A DNA stretch of 64,000 bases from Nostoc sp. S4 (GTDB lineage: Bacteria > Cyanobacteriota > Cyanobacteriia > Cyanobacteriales > Nostocaceae). The stretch spans positions 1 to 64,000 of the forward strand of contig JAQYWR010000015.1 in NCBI GenBank assembly GCA_029379225.1. The letters are read 5' to 3'. The position numbers were made by a program, and so were the translations under genes. The notes under the pieces were generated by a model. It did no database searches. It was not told the DNA's origin and worked only from the letters and a program-made list of their open reading frames with translations. This document shows positions 35,297 through 45,225 of this stretch, piece after piece; the stretch's first letter is position 1; each line of letters begins with the position of its first letter.

Positions 35297-35932
35297 ATGA
35301 ACAACACAAAATCTCACATTTCTCAGTTAAAACTGCTGCCATATCGTAAATTTTCAACCAACTTGAGAAACCTGAAAATTAACCGCACAGACTTACTTTT
35401 CATTTTACTATGTCTTGCGATTGGAATTTATTTATTAGCTACCAAACCCATATTCGTCACTATTTTGGGATGTGCCACCATCGTTTTCTTGAGTATTGGG
35501 TACGTAATTCGGACAGTACCAATTCTAGAAAAGTATTTAGGTAGAAAAATTCGTTTCTGGCATATTGTTGCCGCCATTATAACTGTTACCGCTTTACTCG
35601 ATACCTTTACAACTCCAGCCCAAGCTATTTTCTTAAGCGGGTTGGAAAGCTTCTTCAACAATCTAGCTCAACAAAGTTCCCAAGCAGGAAGCGGTTCCAC
35701 TAGCACTTTGGATACAAACGTTGTTGGTTTGACATTCAACCTCATTCGAGGTGCATTCTTGCTGCTGGTTGCTGCTGCTTCTCTATTTGCCTATAACCAA
35801 GCACAGCAAGGTAACGACTGGCGACCGATTGTTACTCAAGTTGGTCTAGCGTTCTCCATCGTAATTGCCATTGATGTCATCACTTTCATATTTGTCGGTA
35901 ATGGCACAGGAACAACATCAGCCATCAGGTAA
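35297..35932 (+). CDS. VirB2-like membrane protein (pilin candidate)
   Basis: 211 aa from the ATG at 35297 (GAGAAGAG upstream); a GTG at 35228 gives a longer form. Hydrophobic segments lie near 33-48, 52-70 and 90-108. The last ends in TTPAQAIFLSG, which looks like a signal peptidase site. The part after it has two further spans (LIRGAFLLLVAAASLFAYNQ and QVGLAFSIVIAIDVITFIF), the hairpin arrangement of VirB2-type pilins. The preceding hydrophobic segments make it longer than usual. Position before VirB4 supports the call; sequence identity was not testable. Confidence 0.5.
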   Translation: MNNTKSHISQLKLLPYRKFSTNLRNLKINRTDLLFILLCLAIGIYLLATKPIFVTILGCATIVFLSIGYVIRTVPILEKYLGRKIRFWHIVAAIITVTALLDTFTTPAQAIFLSGLESFFNNLAQQSSQAGSGSTSTLDTNVVGLTFNLIRGAFLLLVAAASLFAYNQAQQGNDWRPIVTQVGLAFSIVIAIDVITFIFVGNGTGTTSAIR

Positions 35933-35940
35933 ACCCTCAC

Positions 35941-35980
35941 TGGGAGCAGGGATGCAGGGGACGCAGGGGGAGCAGGGGGG
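35941..35980. repeat. G-rich repeat, left flank of the IVP insertion
   Basis: Runs of GGGAGCAGGG, GCAGGGGACGCAGGGGG and GAGCAGGGGG alternate here. The complementary C-rich version (CCCCTGCTCCC, CCTCCCCTGCC, CCCCTGCTC) lies at about 36378-36417, on the other side of the four-helix-bundle gene, so the gene sits between long imperfect inverted repeats. Confidence 0.65.
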
Positions 35981-35982
35981 GA

Positions 35983-36369
35983 TTAGTGATTTCTCAACCA
36001 AGGTGATGGATTATTAATCATATTCACCAGACCAGATAAAACTTGGTTGTAATTTGCATAAATTTCTCGTCCTACTTCTACATTCATGTAGTTGCATTTG
36101 ACAGCAAATTCAATCCAGGTTTGAGTTTCGGCAGCTTCTGCCTCAGAATCATTTAATTTAGCGATAAAAGCTGCTTCATAACGCCGTTTTCTCCATGCTT
36201 CAGCTAAATTAGCACAAACAGAACGTGATGATCTACGAATTTGATCAGTTAACGAATATCTCTCCTCGACAGGGAACTTCTTTGATAACTCAAAAATTTT
36301 CATTGCTGCTTCAAAGGCAATTTTATAAATTCCCAAATCTTTATGATCTTTGATGGCTTCTTTATTCAT
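35983..36369 (-). CDS. four-helix-bundle protein (23S rRNA intervening-sequence protein family)
   Basis: 128 aa from the ATG at 36369; the longer frame begins in G-rich repeat DNA and is not credible. The sequence DHKDLGIYKIAFEAAMKIF, RYSLTDQIRRSSRSVCANLAEA, RRYEAAFIAKLNDSEAEAAET is the full signature of the IVP/S23 family. The family was named for proteins in 23S rRNA insertions but is common in cyanobacteria as free genes of unknown function. It lies on the opposite strand between two secretion genes and inside inverted G-rich repeats, which points to an inserted mobile cassette. Confidence 0.9.
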   Translation of the reverse strand: MNKEAIKDHKDLGIYKIAFEAAMKIFELSKKFPVEERYSLTDQIRRSSRSVCANLAEAWRKRRYEAAFIAKLNDSEAEAAETQTWIEFAVKCNYMNVEVGREIYANYNQVLSGLVNMINNPSPWLRNH

Positions 36370-36500
36370 TGTTTTGCTTCCCCTGCTCCCGAAGCCTCCC
36401 CTGCCTCCCCTGCTCTCTTTACCATAACGCGTTGCTCCCCCCTCACTTATCACTTCTTGGTTGACTGACTACTAATGCAGCACCAGAGAATTACACAAAT

Positions 36501-39500
36501 ATGGCACAAGACAATCGAGAATTCATCAAAGTCAATCGGATTCTAGGCAAGCAAGCCAGCATTGGACCAATTCCGGCTGAACAGCTACTTCCTTGGATTG
36601 CCATCATTGTAGTTTGCTATGTTCTAACCAATGGTTTACTCAGTTTGGGTATGGGTTGGTTCTTTGCCACCTCATTCTGGCTAATTATTAGTTGGTGGAT
36701 TCTCACAGGCAAACAGCCCCATCAGTTTTTAGATCGATGGCGTAATCCACCGGGAACAGAGTGGTGCAATAGTAACAGTATTTACATCTCACCAATTCCT
36801 GAATATCGACCCGCTTGGGTACGTCGGCGTTACGCAGACTCGCAAGTGCAAATTCGATTCAAGCCACTGATTGTACCGAATCAATATAAAGGCAAAAGTA
36901 AGTTCATGCCCTTCCAAAATGAGGTAAACATCTGCTGTATTGCAGAAATTAAGAAGGATGATCGTCAAGTGGCTGCCCTCTTATTAGATAAAGGCAACTC
37001 TCAGTATCAACTCGTGTTTGGGTTTCGCATCGCTGGACTGCATGACATACTACATGAAAATGAGGTCAGCGAATTTACCCGCTCTATCGAAGAGGGTTTG
37101 AAAGAACTACCCCCTGGTGAAAAAATTACCTTTTGTACAGGCTGTTATAGTGATGATACCGAGTCGTATCCCCTACGGACGGGCTCTGCCAAGGAAGTAC
37201 CCCAGAAACGCCAAACCCCACTAACTGCCTTAGCAGACGATTGCCACTTGAAACCAGTTTCTGTGCTGCTTCGCAACGAGCAATTGCGGGTGGAACAACT
37301 CAAGGAAGCAGGTTCTCGCCAAATCTGGAGCCAAATCGCCTTCTGTACTTGGACGAGCGATGATGAAGCTGGTTCACAGCACAAGGATTTTGTGGGTGGA
37401 CTGATTGAAAAATGTAGAAAATTTGGCTCTTGGGCTGTTGAACAAATTACAGGGAACAAACGCATTTACCAAGAAGAGTTTTTCAAAAAGCTCTTACTGC
37501 AAGGGTTTCAGCAAGGATTTATCCAGTGGGAATTGCTGCTCAATACCAAAATTGGCTTAGAAGTAACACCTTGCAGTGCTACAGATTTGTGGCAGTGGCT
37601 TTGGAATCGATTTAATGAGGGTGCAGCACCTCCTATTCCCCAAGTCATTACATTGAAAGAGACTGAGACGGGACTGGAGTTAACAGAAACCCTAACTACC
37701 GACAAGCACATCTGTACATTACTGATTGAAGGACAACAGGGACGTTCCGCTTGTCCCGAACATCGGGGAGATAATGACCGAGTTTACCTGACTGGTAAAA
37801 GCAAGGTTTGTGGAGTCATGGTTGTAACAGATCCTCCCGTTGGTTGGTCTAATGCCCAAGACCAGCTAAAGTGGGTCTGGAAAATCCTTGCTTCCAGCTA
37901 CGTCCACGATACAGAAGCTTGGATTGAAATTAGCCGCAGCAATGACTTCTTCATCCAAGACAACCTAGCGCGTCAGGCAAAACAATCCAAAACAGCCCGC
38001 ACTTTAGCCATTACCAAAGGACAAGGACGGGACGTTGGAGCGGAAATAAAACAGGAGGAATCCTTTGAAGCCCAACGACGACTTTATGAAGGCACGAAAG
38101 CGTTGCACTGTGCGCCTGTATTTCTAGTTTATCGTCACAGTGCCCAAGAGTTAACCCACGCTTGCAACTTATTGGCTAACAGCTTTGAGACTGCCAAAGT
38201 AATTCGAGAGCGTAATATTGCTTGGGAAATTTGGCTGCAAACTCTACCGATTACCTGCAAATGGTTGTTGCACGGAGGTAATCTCAGCGAACGTAGAATA
38301 ACTTTAGATACCCATACTGTGGCTGGAATCATGCCCCTAACTGTTCCCAAGGACATCGATAAACAAGGTGTAGAATTCCTTACCAGTCGTGGTGGCAAGC
38401 CTATTTATGTGGATTTATTTCACCAGCAGATTGGACGCGCTCTAATTACAGGTACTTCCGGCTCAGGAAAGAGCGTTTTGGGATGGCGCTTTGCTCTAGA
38501 GGCATTAGCGAACAATATTCCCGTTGTTGGTATGGATATCTCTGCTAGTGGTAACAGCACTTTCAAAACGGCGATTGAGCTTTTAGGCGAGCAAGGAGCA
38601 TATTACGATATTTCCAGTGGCAGCAGTAACCTACTGGAACCGCCAGATTTGCGACGCTTCGACAAGTCAGAACGGGAACGGCGCATGGAATCTTGGAAGG
38701 ACTTTATTCGCAAAGCATTAACAGCGATCGCAATGGGTAAAGTCAAAAATCCTCATCTAGCTCAACGGGTTGATGCCTTGCTAGTCAAAGCTTTGGACGT
38801 ATTTTTAAAAGACTCAGAAATTATTACTCGTTACAACCGAGCCTTTGAGATGGGCTGGCTTTCACCAGAATGGCAGCAGATACCCACGCTACCAGATTTC
38901 GTCAAGTTCTGCACTAGAGAACGCCTTAATCTCAGGTCGTTTGAAGAAATTGACCGACAGGCACTCAACCAAATCCAGAATCAGGTTAGTGCTTTACTAG
39001 CATCTAGGTTGGGAAAAGCGATCGCTCGTCCCAGCACTTTTTCCCCGTTACCGGCGATTAAATTCTTTGCCCTCAGTGGATTGAGTAACGAACAGGATGC
39101 TTACTTGATGGCAATTAACGCCCATAGTGCCTGTATCCGTAATGCCTTATCCCATCCCAAGAGTTTGTTTATTGGCGATGAGCTTTCCGTATTGTTACGT
39201 AAAGATGGCTTTGCCCAGATTATAGGCGAAACCTGTGCCACGGGAAGGAAAGAAGGCATTGCTGTTCTACTGCTGTCCCAAGACCCGGATACCATTTGCG
39301 AGTGTTCAACAGGCGCTCAAATTATGCAGAACATGACCTACCGGATTACCGGACGTATTACCAGTAGCGGTATTGCTTCTTTCCAACAGTATCTGGGCTA
39401 TCCCGTCAATATTATCAGCCAGAATGCAACTGAAGCATTTTTGCCCCGTACCAGCGACCTTTATTCTTGTTGGCTAGTAGAAACAGGTGGTAGATTCTGG

Positions 39501-39848
39501 CGTACCCGCTTTTACCCTGGAGAAATGATGTTGGCTAGTGTTGCCAATAATCAGGATGAACGGGAAGCACGAGAACGGGTGATGGCTCAGTATCCAGATA
39601 CCGCTAAAGGCAATCTGTTAGGACTGAGAGCGTTTACTGATGCTTACATTCCTGCTTTGAAGGAAAACAAAGGGTTTAAGCATATTGGTCAAGAGATACA
39701 TCAAACTCCAGCATTGCGCGATTGGCTACGCCCCGCCGTAAGTCCTGAAGACAGGCTCCGCTTTGGCGGAGCATCTATGCAACAAGAAGGCGATCGCCCA
39801 GAGAATAACGATGGCCAACAGGCTGAAAGTAGCCTGATTGCAAGTTGA
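36501..39848 (+). CDS. VirB4-like ATPase with VirB3-like N-terminus
   Basis: 1115 aa. Residues about 25-70 have two membrane spans (LLPWIAIIVVCYVLTNGLL and MGWFFATSFWLIISWW), as in VirB3/TraL/PrgI, so VirB3 and VirB4 seem to be fused. The large C-terminal ATPase has Walker A GTSGSGKSV (Gly651-Lys657-Ser658), Walker B LFIGDELSVLL (Asp893, Glu894) and a C-terminal sensor region. It powers pilus assembly and substrate transfer at the inner membrane. Dispersed repeat DNA encodes residues near 220-230 and near 1075-1100. It lies in a rightward operon with the other VirB-like genes. The call is firm for VirB4, tentative for VirB3. Confidence 0.85.
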   Translation: MAQDNREFIKVNRILGKQASIGPIPAEQLLPWIAIIVVCYVLTNGLLSLGMGWFFATSFWLIISWWILTGKQPHQFLDRWRNPPGTEWCNSNSIYISPIPEYRPAWVRRRYADSQVQIRFKPLIVPNQYKGKSKFMPFQNEVNICCIAEIKKDDRQVAALLLDKGNSQYQLVFGFRIAGLHDILHENEVSEFTRSIEEGLKELPPGEKITFCTGCYSDDTESYPLRTGSAKEVPQKRQTPLTALADDCHLKPVSVLLRNEQLRVEQLKEAGSRQIWSQIAFCTWTSDDEAGSQHKDFVGGLIEKCRKFGSWAVEQITGNKRIYQEEFFKKLLLQGFQQGFIQWELLLNTKIGLEVTPCSATDLWQWLWNRFNEGAAPPIPQVITLKETETGLELTETLTTDKHICTLLIEGQQGRSACPEHRGDNDRVYLTGKSKVCGVMVVTDPPVGWSNAQDQLKWVWKILASSYVHDTEAWIEISRSNDFFIQDNLARQAKQSKTARTLAITKGQGRDVGAEIKQEESFEAQRRLYEGTKALHCAPVFLVYRHSAQELTHACNLLANSFETAKVIRERNIAWEIWLQTLPITCKWLLHGGNLSERRITLDTHTVAGIMPLTVPKDIDKQGVEFLTSRGGKPIYVDLFHQQIGRALITGTSGSGKSVLGWRFALEALANNIPVVGMDISASGNSTFKTAIELLGEQGAYYDISSGSSNLLEPPDLRRFDKSERERRMESWKDFIRKALTAIAMGKVKNPHLAQRVDALLVKALDVFLKDSEIITRYNRAFEMGWLSPEWQQIPTLPDFVKFCTRERLNLRSFEEIDRQALNQIQNQVSALLASRLGKAIARPSTFSPLPAIKFFALSGLSNEQDAYLMAINAHSACIRNALSHPKSLFIGDELSVLLRKDGFAQIIGETCATGRKEGIAVLLLSQDPDTICECSTGAQIMQNMTYRITGRITSSGIASFQQYLGYPVNIISQNATEAFLPRTSDLYSCWLVETGGRFWRTRFYPGEMMLASVANNQDEREARERVMAQYPDTAKGNLLGLRAFTDAYIPALKENKGFKHIGQEIHQTPALRDWLRPAVSPEDRLRFGGASMQQEGDRPENNDGQQAESSLIAS

Positions 39849-39881
39849 TATATCTAAAAACTGCATTAAGGAAGGTGAATC

Positions 39882-40697
39882 ATGAAATCTAAACTTACCT
39901 TTATCAGATTGATAGCACTGATTTTAATTTTGGAACTTGGTTCTATCGCCAGTCCAGCCCTTGCTCGCACTCAAGACAACGGTCGAGATCCAGTAGCTGC
40001 TGCTGTTAGTAACAAAACTACTGGTAGTATTTTCACCTCAGACACAGCATCTCAAATCAATGATTTTGTGGGAGATGTCAAAAATTTCGCTCAAAATGAC
40101 CTATTTAATCCTCTTGGCAATCTGCTCAATTCTACCTTGGGTGCAATTCAAATTCCAGATTTAAACAAAGTTTTGGCAAGAATCATGAACGGTTCTGCCA
40201 ACAACGACCCTGGTGCCGTGCTGTCTGAAACTTTGGAGAACAAAACCAATGGTCAAAGCTCTTATGGTATCCGTGAAGACCTTAGTAAATATGCTACTAG
40301 AACAGTTGCCACAGAGATCGCTAATCAGGCTACTTTGAGTCAAACAGCCCAAAGTCAGATGGCTCAAATTAAGCAAGCTACTCAACAAGATACTCAAGAA
40401 AACGTCAGCTTGGGTGAGGAATCCCAAGGTTTAGATGTCACCCAACAGATTTTGCAAAACCTATCCCAACAGACTGCCCTTAGCAGTCGCGTCAACGAGC
40501 GGATGCTTATTGAAGCCCAGCAAGCACGCATTGACAGGGCATTAAGTAACACCTTAACCGCTCAAACAGCCAAGGAACTTTCAGCCATCAATACTGCTGA
40601 TCGCCGTAAGAGTGTTGCCGCAGGTAATGCTGCCACTCAACAGGCAGGGTTATTGATCATGCCTGGTGGCATTACTCTTGGTTCTGACAAGCAGTAG
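39882..40697 (+). CDS. secreted VirB5/TrbJ-like protein
   Basis: 271 aa. A signal peptide (hydrophobic LIALILILELGSIA, cleavage near SPALA-RT) is followed by a soluble, Gln/Ala-rich helical protein with coiled-coil character (residues 155-235, many Q..A..Q). No catalytic motif. This layout and the position between VirB4- and VirB6-like genes match VirB5/TrbJ, a minor pilus component. GAAGGTG stands before the ATG. Confidence 0.6.
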   Translation: MKSKLTFIRLIALILILELGSIASPALARTQDNGRDPVAAAVSNKTTGSIFTSDTASQINDFVGDVKNFAQNDLFNPLGNLLNSTLGAIQIPDLNKVLARIMNGSANNDPGAVLSETLENKTNGQSSYGIREDLSKYATRTVATEIANQATLSQTAQSQMAQIKQATQQDTQENVSLGEESQGLDVTQQILQNLSQQTALSSRVNERMLIEAQQARIDRALSNTLTAQTAKELSAINTADRRKSVAAGNAATQQAGLLIMPGGITLGSDKQ

Positions 40698-41007
40698 CTA
40701 GCAATTGGAATCTTAGAGCTAGTACCGCCGTGAAGTCAAAAGTCAAAAAGCTGATCAATCAACCTTTTTAGCTATTTTGTAGCAAGTTTTAAGAGTAGGG
40801 CTATGGTTGGTTTATTTATGCCGTACTGTACTAGCTCTAAGTAATTAATTAGACATTGTAAATCAATTACAACTTACGCAAAACCTTCCATTTCTTCGTG
40901 TCTTCCCTTCTCTACGAGAGGCTGCGCCAATGGGATGATCCGCGAACTTATTTCTTATCCGTAAGTCCTGTCAATTTTAGCTGCGATCGCTAACGCTTTC
41001 GACACTC
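40698..41007. other. intergenic region with dispersed repeat
   Basis: 310 bp inside the secretion operon. It contains TTCTCTACGAGAGGCTGCGC (about 40909-40928), a member of the repeat family seen at 21.7 and 42.2 kb, and a HIP1 site just before the next start. No gene is supported. Confidence 0.5.
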
Positions 41008-42126
41008 ATGATCCACATTATTGCTCAATCATTTCCAGTAACAGGCGGAGAATCCGATGCCCTAGAAATTATCTCCAGTTCTTTAGAACTTTCTCGCGCC
41101 ACAGTTGAGTCGTGGAATACTGTCTGGCTAGTTACTTTAGATCCGCTCGGTTCGGCATTATGGATTGGCTTGATTAAATTGGGCATCACCTTGGGAGCCG
41201 CCAGCATCTTATTTGTGGCGTTGACTACTGGCAAAGAAATCATTGAAAAGCAATCATGGTCAGAACTTGCATCAATCTTTGTTTGGCCCATCGTGATTAT
41301 GATTTTCTTGGGTGCCAACGGCAATATGCTGGCGAAGACAATTACTGTTATCCGAGGCTTCGCTTACAACCAAGTGCAAAACGTTCTTCAGCTTCAAGTT
41401 GGTGAACTAACATTTCGAGATGCTATTACCAATGTGGCAATTAGCAGTATCGCTAGACAGCAGCTAGAAAACCTCTATAGCGAATGTCAAGGAAAAGTCG
41501 GTACAGAGTTAGTTGAATGCTGGAACTCAAAGCAAGCCCAGGCACAGGCAATTGTTACCAAAGCTGAAGAGGAAGCTAAATCTCCACTCCAACCACTACG
41601 AGATTTTGCTAGTTTTCTCTGGAATAGAACTTTGCCCGGTCAAATCGGTACTGCTGTTCAGTTTGCGAATGATCCAGGTAGTGTGTTTCGAGATACTGCC
41701 ATCCCCATTATTCGCTTTATCCTGTATGCCCTGCAATGGGGCTTTGTAAATATTCTGGAAGCTGCTCTACTGCTGACAGCATTATTTGCACCGATCGCAG
41801 TTGGTTTATCTTTGCTGCCATTACAAGGTCGTCCTATTTGGGCGTGGCTAACAGGGTTTATTTCCTTGTTTGGTGTTCAACTTGGTTACAACATTTTAGT
41901 AGGTTTAGCAGCTGTCGTGCTTGTGAAATCTGGTGCTGAATTAGCATCTGATGTCGCATTTTTATGTTTCCTGAGCATCTTTGCACCAGTTTTGGCGGTA
42001 TTGATAGCTGGAGGTGGGGGAATGGCAATCTATAACGGCATTTCTGCCAATGTCAAAGGCTTAATCGATATTTTTAGCAGTGCCATTGGAACTGCAACCA
42101 GTATTGCTCTACTCCGTAGGGGGTAA
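41008..42126 (+). CDS. VirB6/TrbL-like membrane channel protein
   Basis: 372 aa with about six to seven membrane spans: near 48-72, 85-103, 225-245, 245-270, 280-312 and 315-340. Long soluble segment between the early and late spans (residues 105-220). C-terminal spans include ILEAALLLTALFAPIAVGL and the Gly-rich VLAVLIAGGGGMAIYNG. This topology is that of VirB6/TrbL, the inner-membrane channel of type IV secretion. Identity is by topology and neighbours, not by motif. Confidence 0.65.
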   Translation: MIHIIAQSFPVTGGESDALEIISSSLELSRATVESWNTVWLVTLDPLGSALWIGLIKLGITLGAASILFVALTTGKEIIEKQSWSELASIFVWPIVIMIFLGANGNMLAKTITVIRGFAYNQVQNVLQLQVGELTFRDAITNVAISSIARQQLENLYSECQGKVGTELVECWNSKQAQAQAIVTKAEEEAKSPLQPLRDFASFLWNRTLPGQIGTAVQFANDPGSVFRDTAIPIIRFILYALQWGFVNILEAALLLTALFAPIAVGLSLLPLQGRPIWAWLTGFISLFGVQLGYNILVGLAAVVLVKSGAELASDVAFLCFLSIFAPVLAVLIAGGGGMAIYNGISANVKGLIDIFSSAIGTATSIALLRRG

Positions 42127-42570
42127 TACCAATTTTGGATTTTAGATTTTGGATTTTGCGGAAAGTTTGTAGCAAAATCCCGCAGGGTGCGCCGACTTCC
42201 GCCTCTCCGTTAGCGCAGCGTAAAGCCTGCGGCATAACTTCTCTACGAGACGCTAGCTTGCTTAAGAGTAGGGGTACGCTTAGAGCGACGGAGGAGCGTC
42301 ACTTTTCAAGACAGTCAATCACGGGAAAATCCCACAATCAATGGATGAAAATCCTTATTCCCCTATTCCCTATTTTCAAGCTAAACAATCATCTGATGAA
42401 TCACACAATAAGGGCATGAAAATTAACCTACCCTCGTTCCCAGCCCCCAGTCCCTAGTCTCTAGTCCCTATTTTCAAGCTAGGCATCATAACTTTCCAAG
42501 ACTAATTAAAAACCTTTAACACAAGACTGTTCGGTGGATTTTCAAACAATACTACTTATGCCAATTTGGT
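42127..42570. repeat. intergenic region built of dispersed repeats
   Basis: 444 bp with no gene. It holds TTGGATTTTAGATTTTGGATT, GTTAGCGCAGCGTAAAGC, CTTCTCTACGAGACGCTAGC and a CCCAGTCCCTAGTCTCTAGT tract. All are typical Nostoc intergenic repeats. A 94-codon frame over it is repeat DNA, not a gene. Confidence 0.6.
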
Positions 42571-43302
42571 ATGACTCTGCAAATTAAACGACTTCAAGCT
42601 CCATTACTTCCAGAAGCCAAAAACCTTCTAGCTGTTTGCTTTATCTGCCTAACTGCATTTAACGGTCTAATATTTTTGTTGACTCTATTCACCGCTTTCA
42701 GGGTCAATAAAATCGCCGATCGCAAGACGACTTTTGCCCAGTTGGTAAATGGCGAGACAATCTACATTTCTGAGCAAGACCGCAACTGGCGCTATCCAGC
42801 TGTAATTCAAAAGCTAGTTAGTGACTGGACAACCCTAACATTTAACTGGGATGACAAACTCACTGGCATTAATCAACCAGACCAAGGCATTCAAGTTGGT
42901 AGAAATGGGCGCATTCCTACAAATACTTGGTTTGCTTCCCTGCTGCTAGAACCGGAATTTGCCAAAGCTTCTCTACCGAAGATAGCCGAATTAGTTCCTA
43001 CTAGCTTCTTTTCAGGTCAGCTACGTAGCACCACTATTATTTCCTATTTGTCAGAACCGAGAGCAGTACGACCTGGGGAATGGGAAATAGACATGATTGC
43101 TACCCGCATCTTAGTTGACCGCACTACTGGTAGAGATGAGCGTATTCCTTTTAACCGCACATTTACCGTCCAAGCAGTGGAGATTCTCCGATCTCCTTTA
43201 GGTAAAGATGCCTCCCTGGTAGAACAGAAAATTTATGAAGTGCGATCATCTGGACTGCAAATTACCAAGATGGTTGAGTTCAATTCTCAGCAACGACGCT
43301 AA
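42571..43302 (+). CDS. VirB8/TraE-like protein
   Basis: 243 aa. One N-terminal membrane span (LLAVCFICLTAFNGLIFLL, residues about 20-45) followed by a periplasmic domain of about 190 residues. This is the VirB8/TraE layout: a bitopic inner-membrane protein that nucleates the secretion core. Sequence motifs are weak (WEIDMIATRILVDR for a later strand). It lies 17 bp before the VirB10-like gene. Confidence 0.65.
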   Translation: MTLQIKRLQAPLLPEAKNLLAVCFICLTAFNGLIFLLTLFTAFRVNKIADRKTTFAQLVNGETIYISEQDRNWRYPAVIQKLVSDWTTLTFNWDDKLTGINQPDQGIQVGRNGRIPTNTWFASLLLEPEFAKASLPKIAELVPTSFFSGQLRSTTIISYLSEPRAVRPGEWEIDMIATRILVDRTTGRDERIPFNRTFTVQAVEILRSPLGKDASLVEQKIYEVRSSGLQITKMVEFNSQQRR

Positions 43303-43319
43303 AGGAAAAAGGTAGAATT

Positions 43320-44954
43320 ATGAGCAATTCAAATCAAAACCATGAATTTGACTACCTAAATCAAAACTCTGGTGATTCTTCGCCGGAATTCAACAGTACT
43401 AACGGCAATCATCGCTCTAACCAAGCCACTTTGGTTGCTGATGATGATATCAGCCCTGAAGAGGAGCAGTTGTTGGCAGGTTATAACCCTACTGCAAATC
43501 ACCTCATTTCCGAAGAATATCGCTTGAAACAAGATGCAGAAGGAGCAGTAGAGCGACCGTTAGCAGAAAAACCTAGTGTTCGACTAGGTTCAGTAGTTGC
43601 CTTAGTGGGAATCGTTATTGGCTCTGTAGCACTGATCTGGTTTGGATTTCTCCAACCGAAACCTCCTGTCAAACAAGTAATCCAAACCCCTACTACATCT
43701 CCAAAAGGCGAACCAGTTTTAGATGAATCTGCCGAACTAAAAAGTAGATTAGCCTTTCAAGACCAACAGCAACAACTCAAAGTGGAACCTGTTGCAGCTA
43801 AATCCCCAAGTCCAACCCTACAAAATAAACCTAAACCAAAGCCATCTCAACCTCAAGAGACTTTTTCACCGCGCACAACTCCTGCATCACGCATAACACC
43901 AATAACTCCTGTAAGAATTTCTCAACCTGCGCCCCCAGTAGTGCGGTATATTTCTCCAAATCCTGTAAGTTATCAAGCTTCAACACCAATACGACAGCCT
44001 GAAAGTAATGTCGATCCTTTCCAGCAGTGGAATCAATTAGCTAGCCTGGGACAGTCGCAAATCGGTAACTCTAAAGCAGCTGAAACTCAGTCAGAAGTTG
44101 CTGTGAACACTCAAACTCCAACAGGCTCGAAACCAACAGCTAGGACATCCATTTCCACTCCTGAAGACCCTGGTATTCAAACAGTTTTAATTGGCTCCAA
44201 AAGCACTGACAGTAAAACTGATAACTTGACTCCAGGAATGGTAGGTATCCTCAATCGCACCCCTGTAGCTACAACCAATCTCAATGTCAATGAAACTAAA
44301 GAGGTAGCACTGGGTACATCTGCTCCAGGTAGAATTATCATGCCGATGATTTGGGATCAGGGAGGCAATAATAAGAGCGATCGCTTTGCTATTGAATTAA
44401 CCAAACCTCTCACAGCCACAGATGGCACGGTGGCACTCCCGGCTGGTACTGTTTTCGTTACTAAAACAGTGGCAGTAGGTAAAAAGAATAACTTAGTATC
44501 TGCAAGTGCGATCGCGCTTGTTTACCCTGACTCCCAAGGCACAGTCAAACAAGAAACTATTCCCGCTGAGACTCTGTTAATTCGCGGTCGAGGACAACAA
44601 CCGTTAATTGCTAAAAAGCTGAATGATGTGGGGACAGATATTGCCCAACAAGATTTATTAGTTGGATTACTCAGTAGTTTGGGTAAGGTGGGAAGCATAG
44701 TGAATCAGCCCCGCACTCAATCTAGCACTGTTGTTTCTAGTGGCACTTTTAATCAAAGTACTATTACTAGTAACTCTAATCCTCAGATTTGGGCGGCGGC
44801 GCTAGAAGGCTTTTTTAGTCCAGTCAGTGAACGTCTTTCTAGACGCTCTGACCAAGCAGTGCAAGAATTACTAGAACGTCCAAATATCCAGTTTTTACCT
44901 GAAGGTACAGAAGTCTCCGTTGTCGTCAATAGTTTTTTGAAAGTTGAACGATGA
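43320..44954 (+). CDS. VirB10/TrbI-like protein
   Basis: 544 aa. A cytoplasmic N-terminus (about 90 residues), one membrane span (LGSVVALVGIVIGSVALIW) and a long Pro/Gln/Thr-rich periplasmic linker (about 120-270). The C-terminal TrbI domain reads GRIIMPMIWDQGG, LPAGTVFVTKTVAVG, ETLLIRGRGQQPLIA. VirB10 spans both membranes and senses energy from the ATPases. A good match in architecture. It shares an operon with the VirB8- and VirB9-like genes. Confidence 0.85.
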   Translation: MSNSNQNHEFDYLNQNSGDSSPEFNSTNGNHRSNQATLVADDDISPEEEQLLAGYNPTANHLISEEYRLKQDAEGAVERPLAEKPSVRLGSVVALVGIVIGSVALIWFGFLQPKPPVKQVIQTPTTSPKGEPVLDESAELKSRLAFQDQQQQLKVEPVAAKSPSPTLQNKPKPKPSQPQETFSPRTTPASRITPITPVRISQPAPPVVRYISPNPVSYQASTPIRQPESNVDPFQQWNQLASLGQSQIGNSKAAETQSEVAVNTQTPTGSKPTARTSISTPEDPGIQTVLIGSKSTDSKTDNLTPGMVGILNRTPVATTNLNVNETKEVALGTSAPGRIIMPMIWDQGGNNKSDRFAIELTKPLTATDGTVALPAGTVFVTKTVAVGKKNNLVSASAIALVYPDSQGTVKQETIPAETLLIRGRGQQPLIAKKLNDVGTDIAQQDLLVGLLSSLGKVGSIVNQPRTQSSTVVSSGTFNQSTITSNSNPQIWAAALEGFFSPVSERLSRRSDQAVQELLERPNIQFLPEGTEVSVVVNSFLKVER

Positions 44955-44991
44955 TACCAATTTGGTGCGGGTAGTCAGCAATTTCAAATTC

Positions 44992-45081
44992 GGCGTTGCA
45001 TAAATGCGGGATGAATTGGCGGTTGAAACCATTGAAAATTCCTGACAAATTGGACGAAATCATCCCCTGATTCACCAATGC
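44992..45081. mobile_element. MITE-like element, copy 2 (90 bp)
   Basis: Left end GGCGTTGCATAAATGCGGGA, right end TCATCCCCTGATTCACCAATGC. The ends are imperfect inverted repeats and match the copies at 12213 and 61064. It lies just after the VirB10-like gene. Confidence 0.7.
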
Positions 45082-45225
45082 TTAAAATTCAAACAAATTG
45101 GAATCAATTCATATACAGCATCCTGGCTATTGAATAGATACAAACTGAACGTTCTACAACTTAATATTTGAGATTACTGGAACAGCCTATAAGTCAAAAC
45201 TTCTAGTCCAAAATTAAAAATTGGT

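Noticed and set aside
42135-42419. 94-codon rightward open frame in the secretion operon gap
   Set aside because: The DNA is made of dispersed Nostoc repeats and the peptide is low in coding character.
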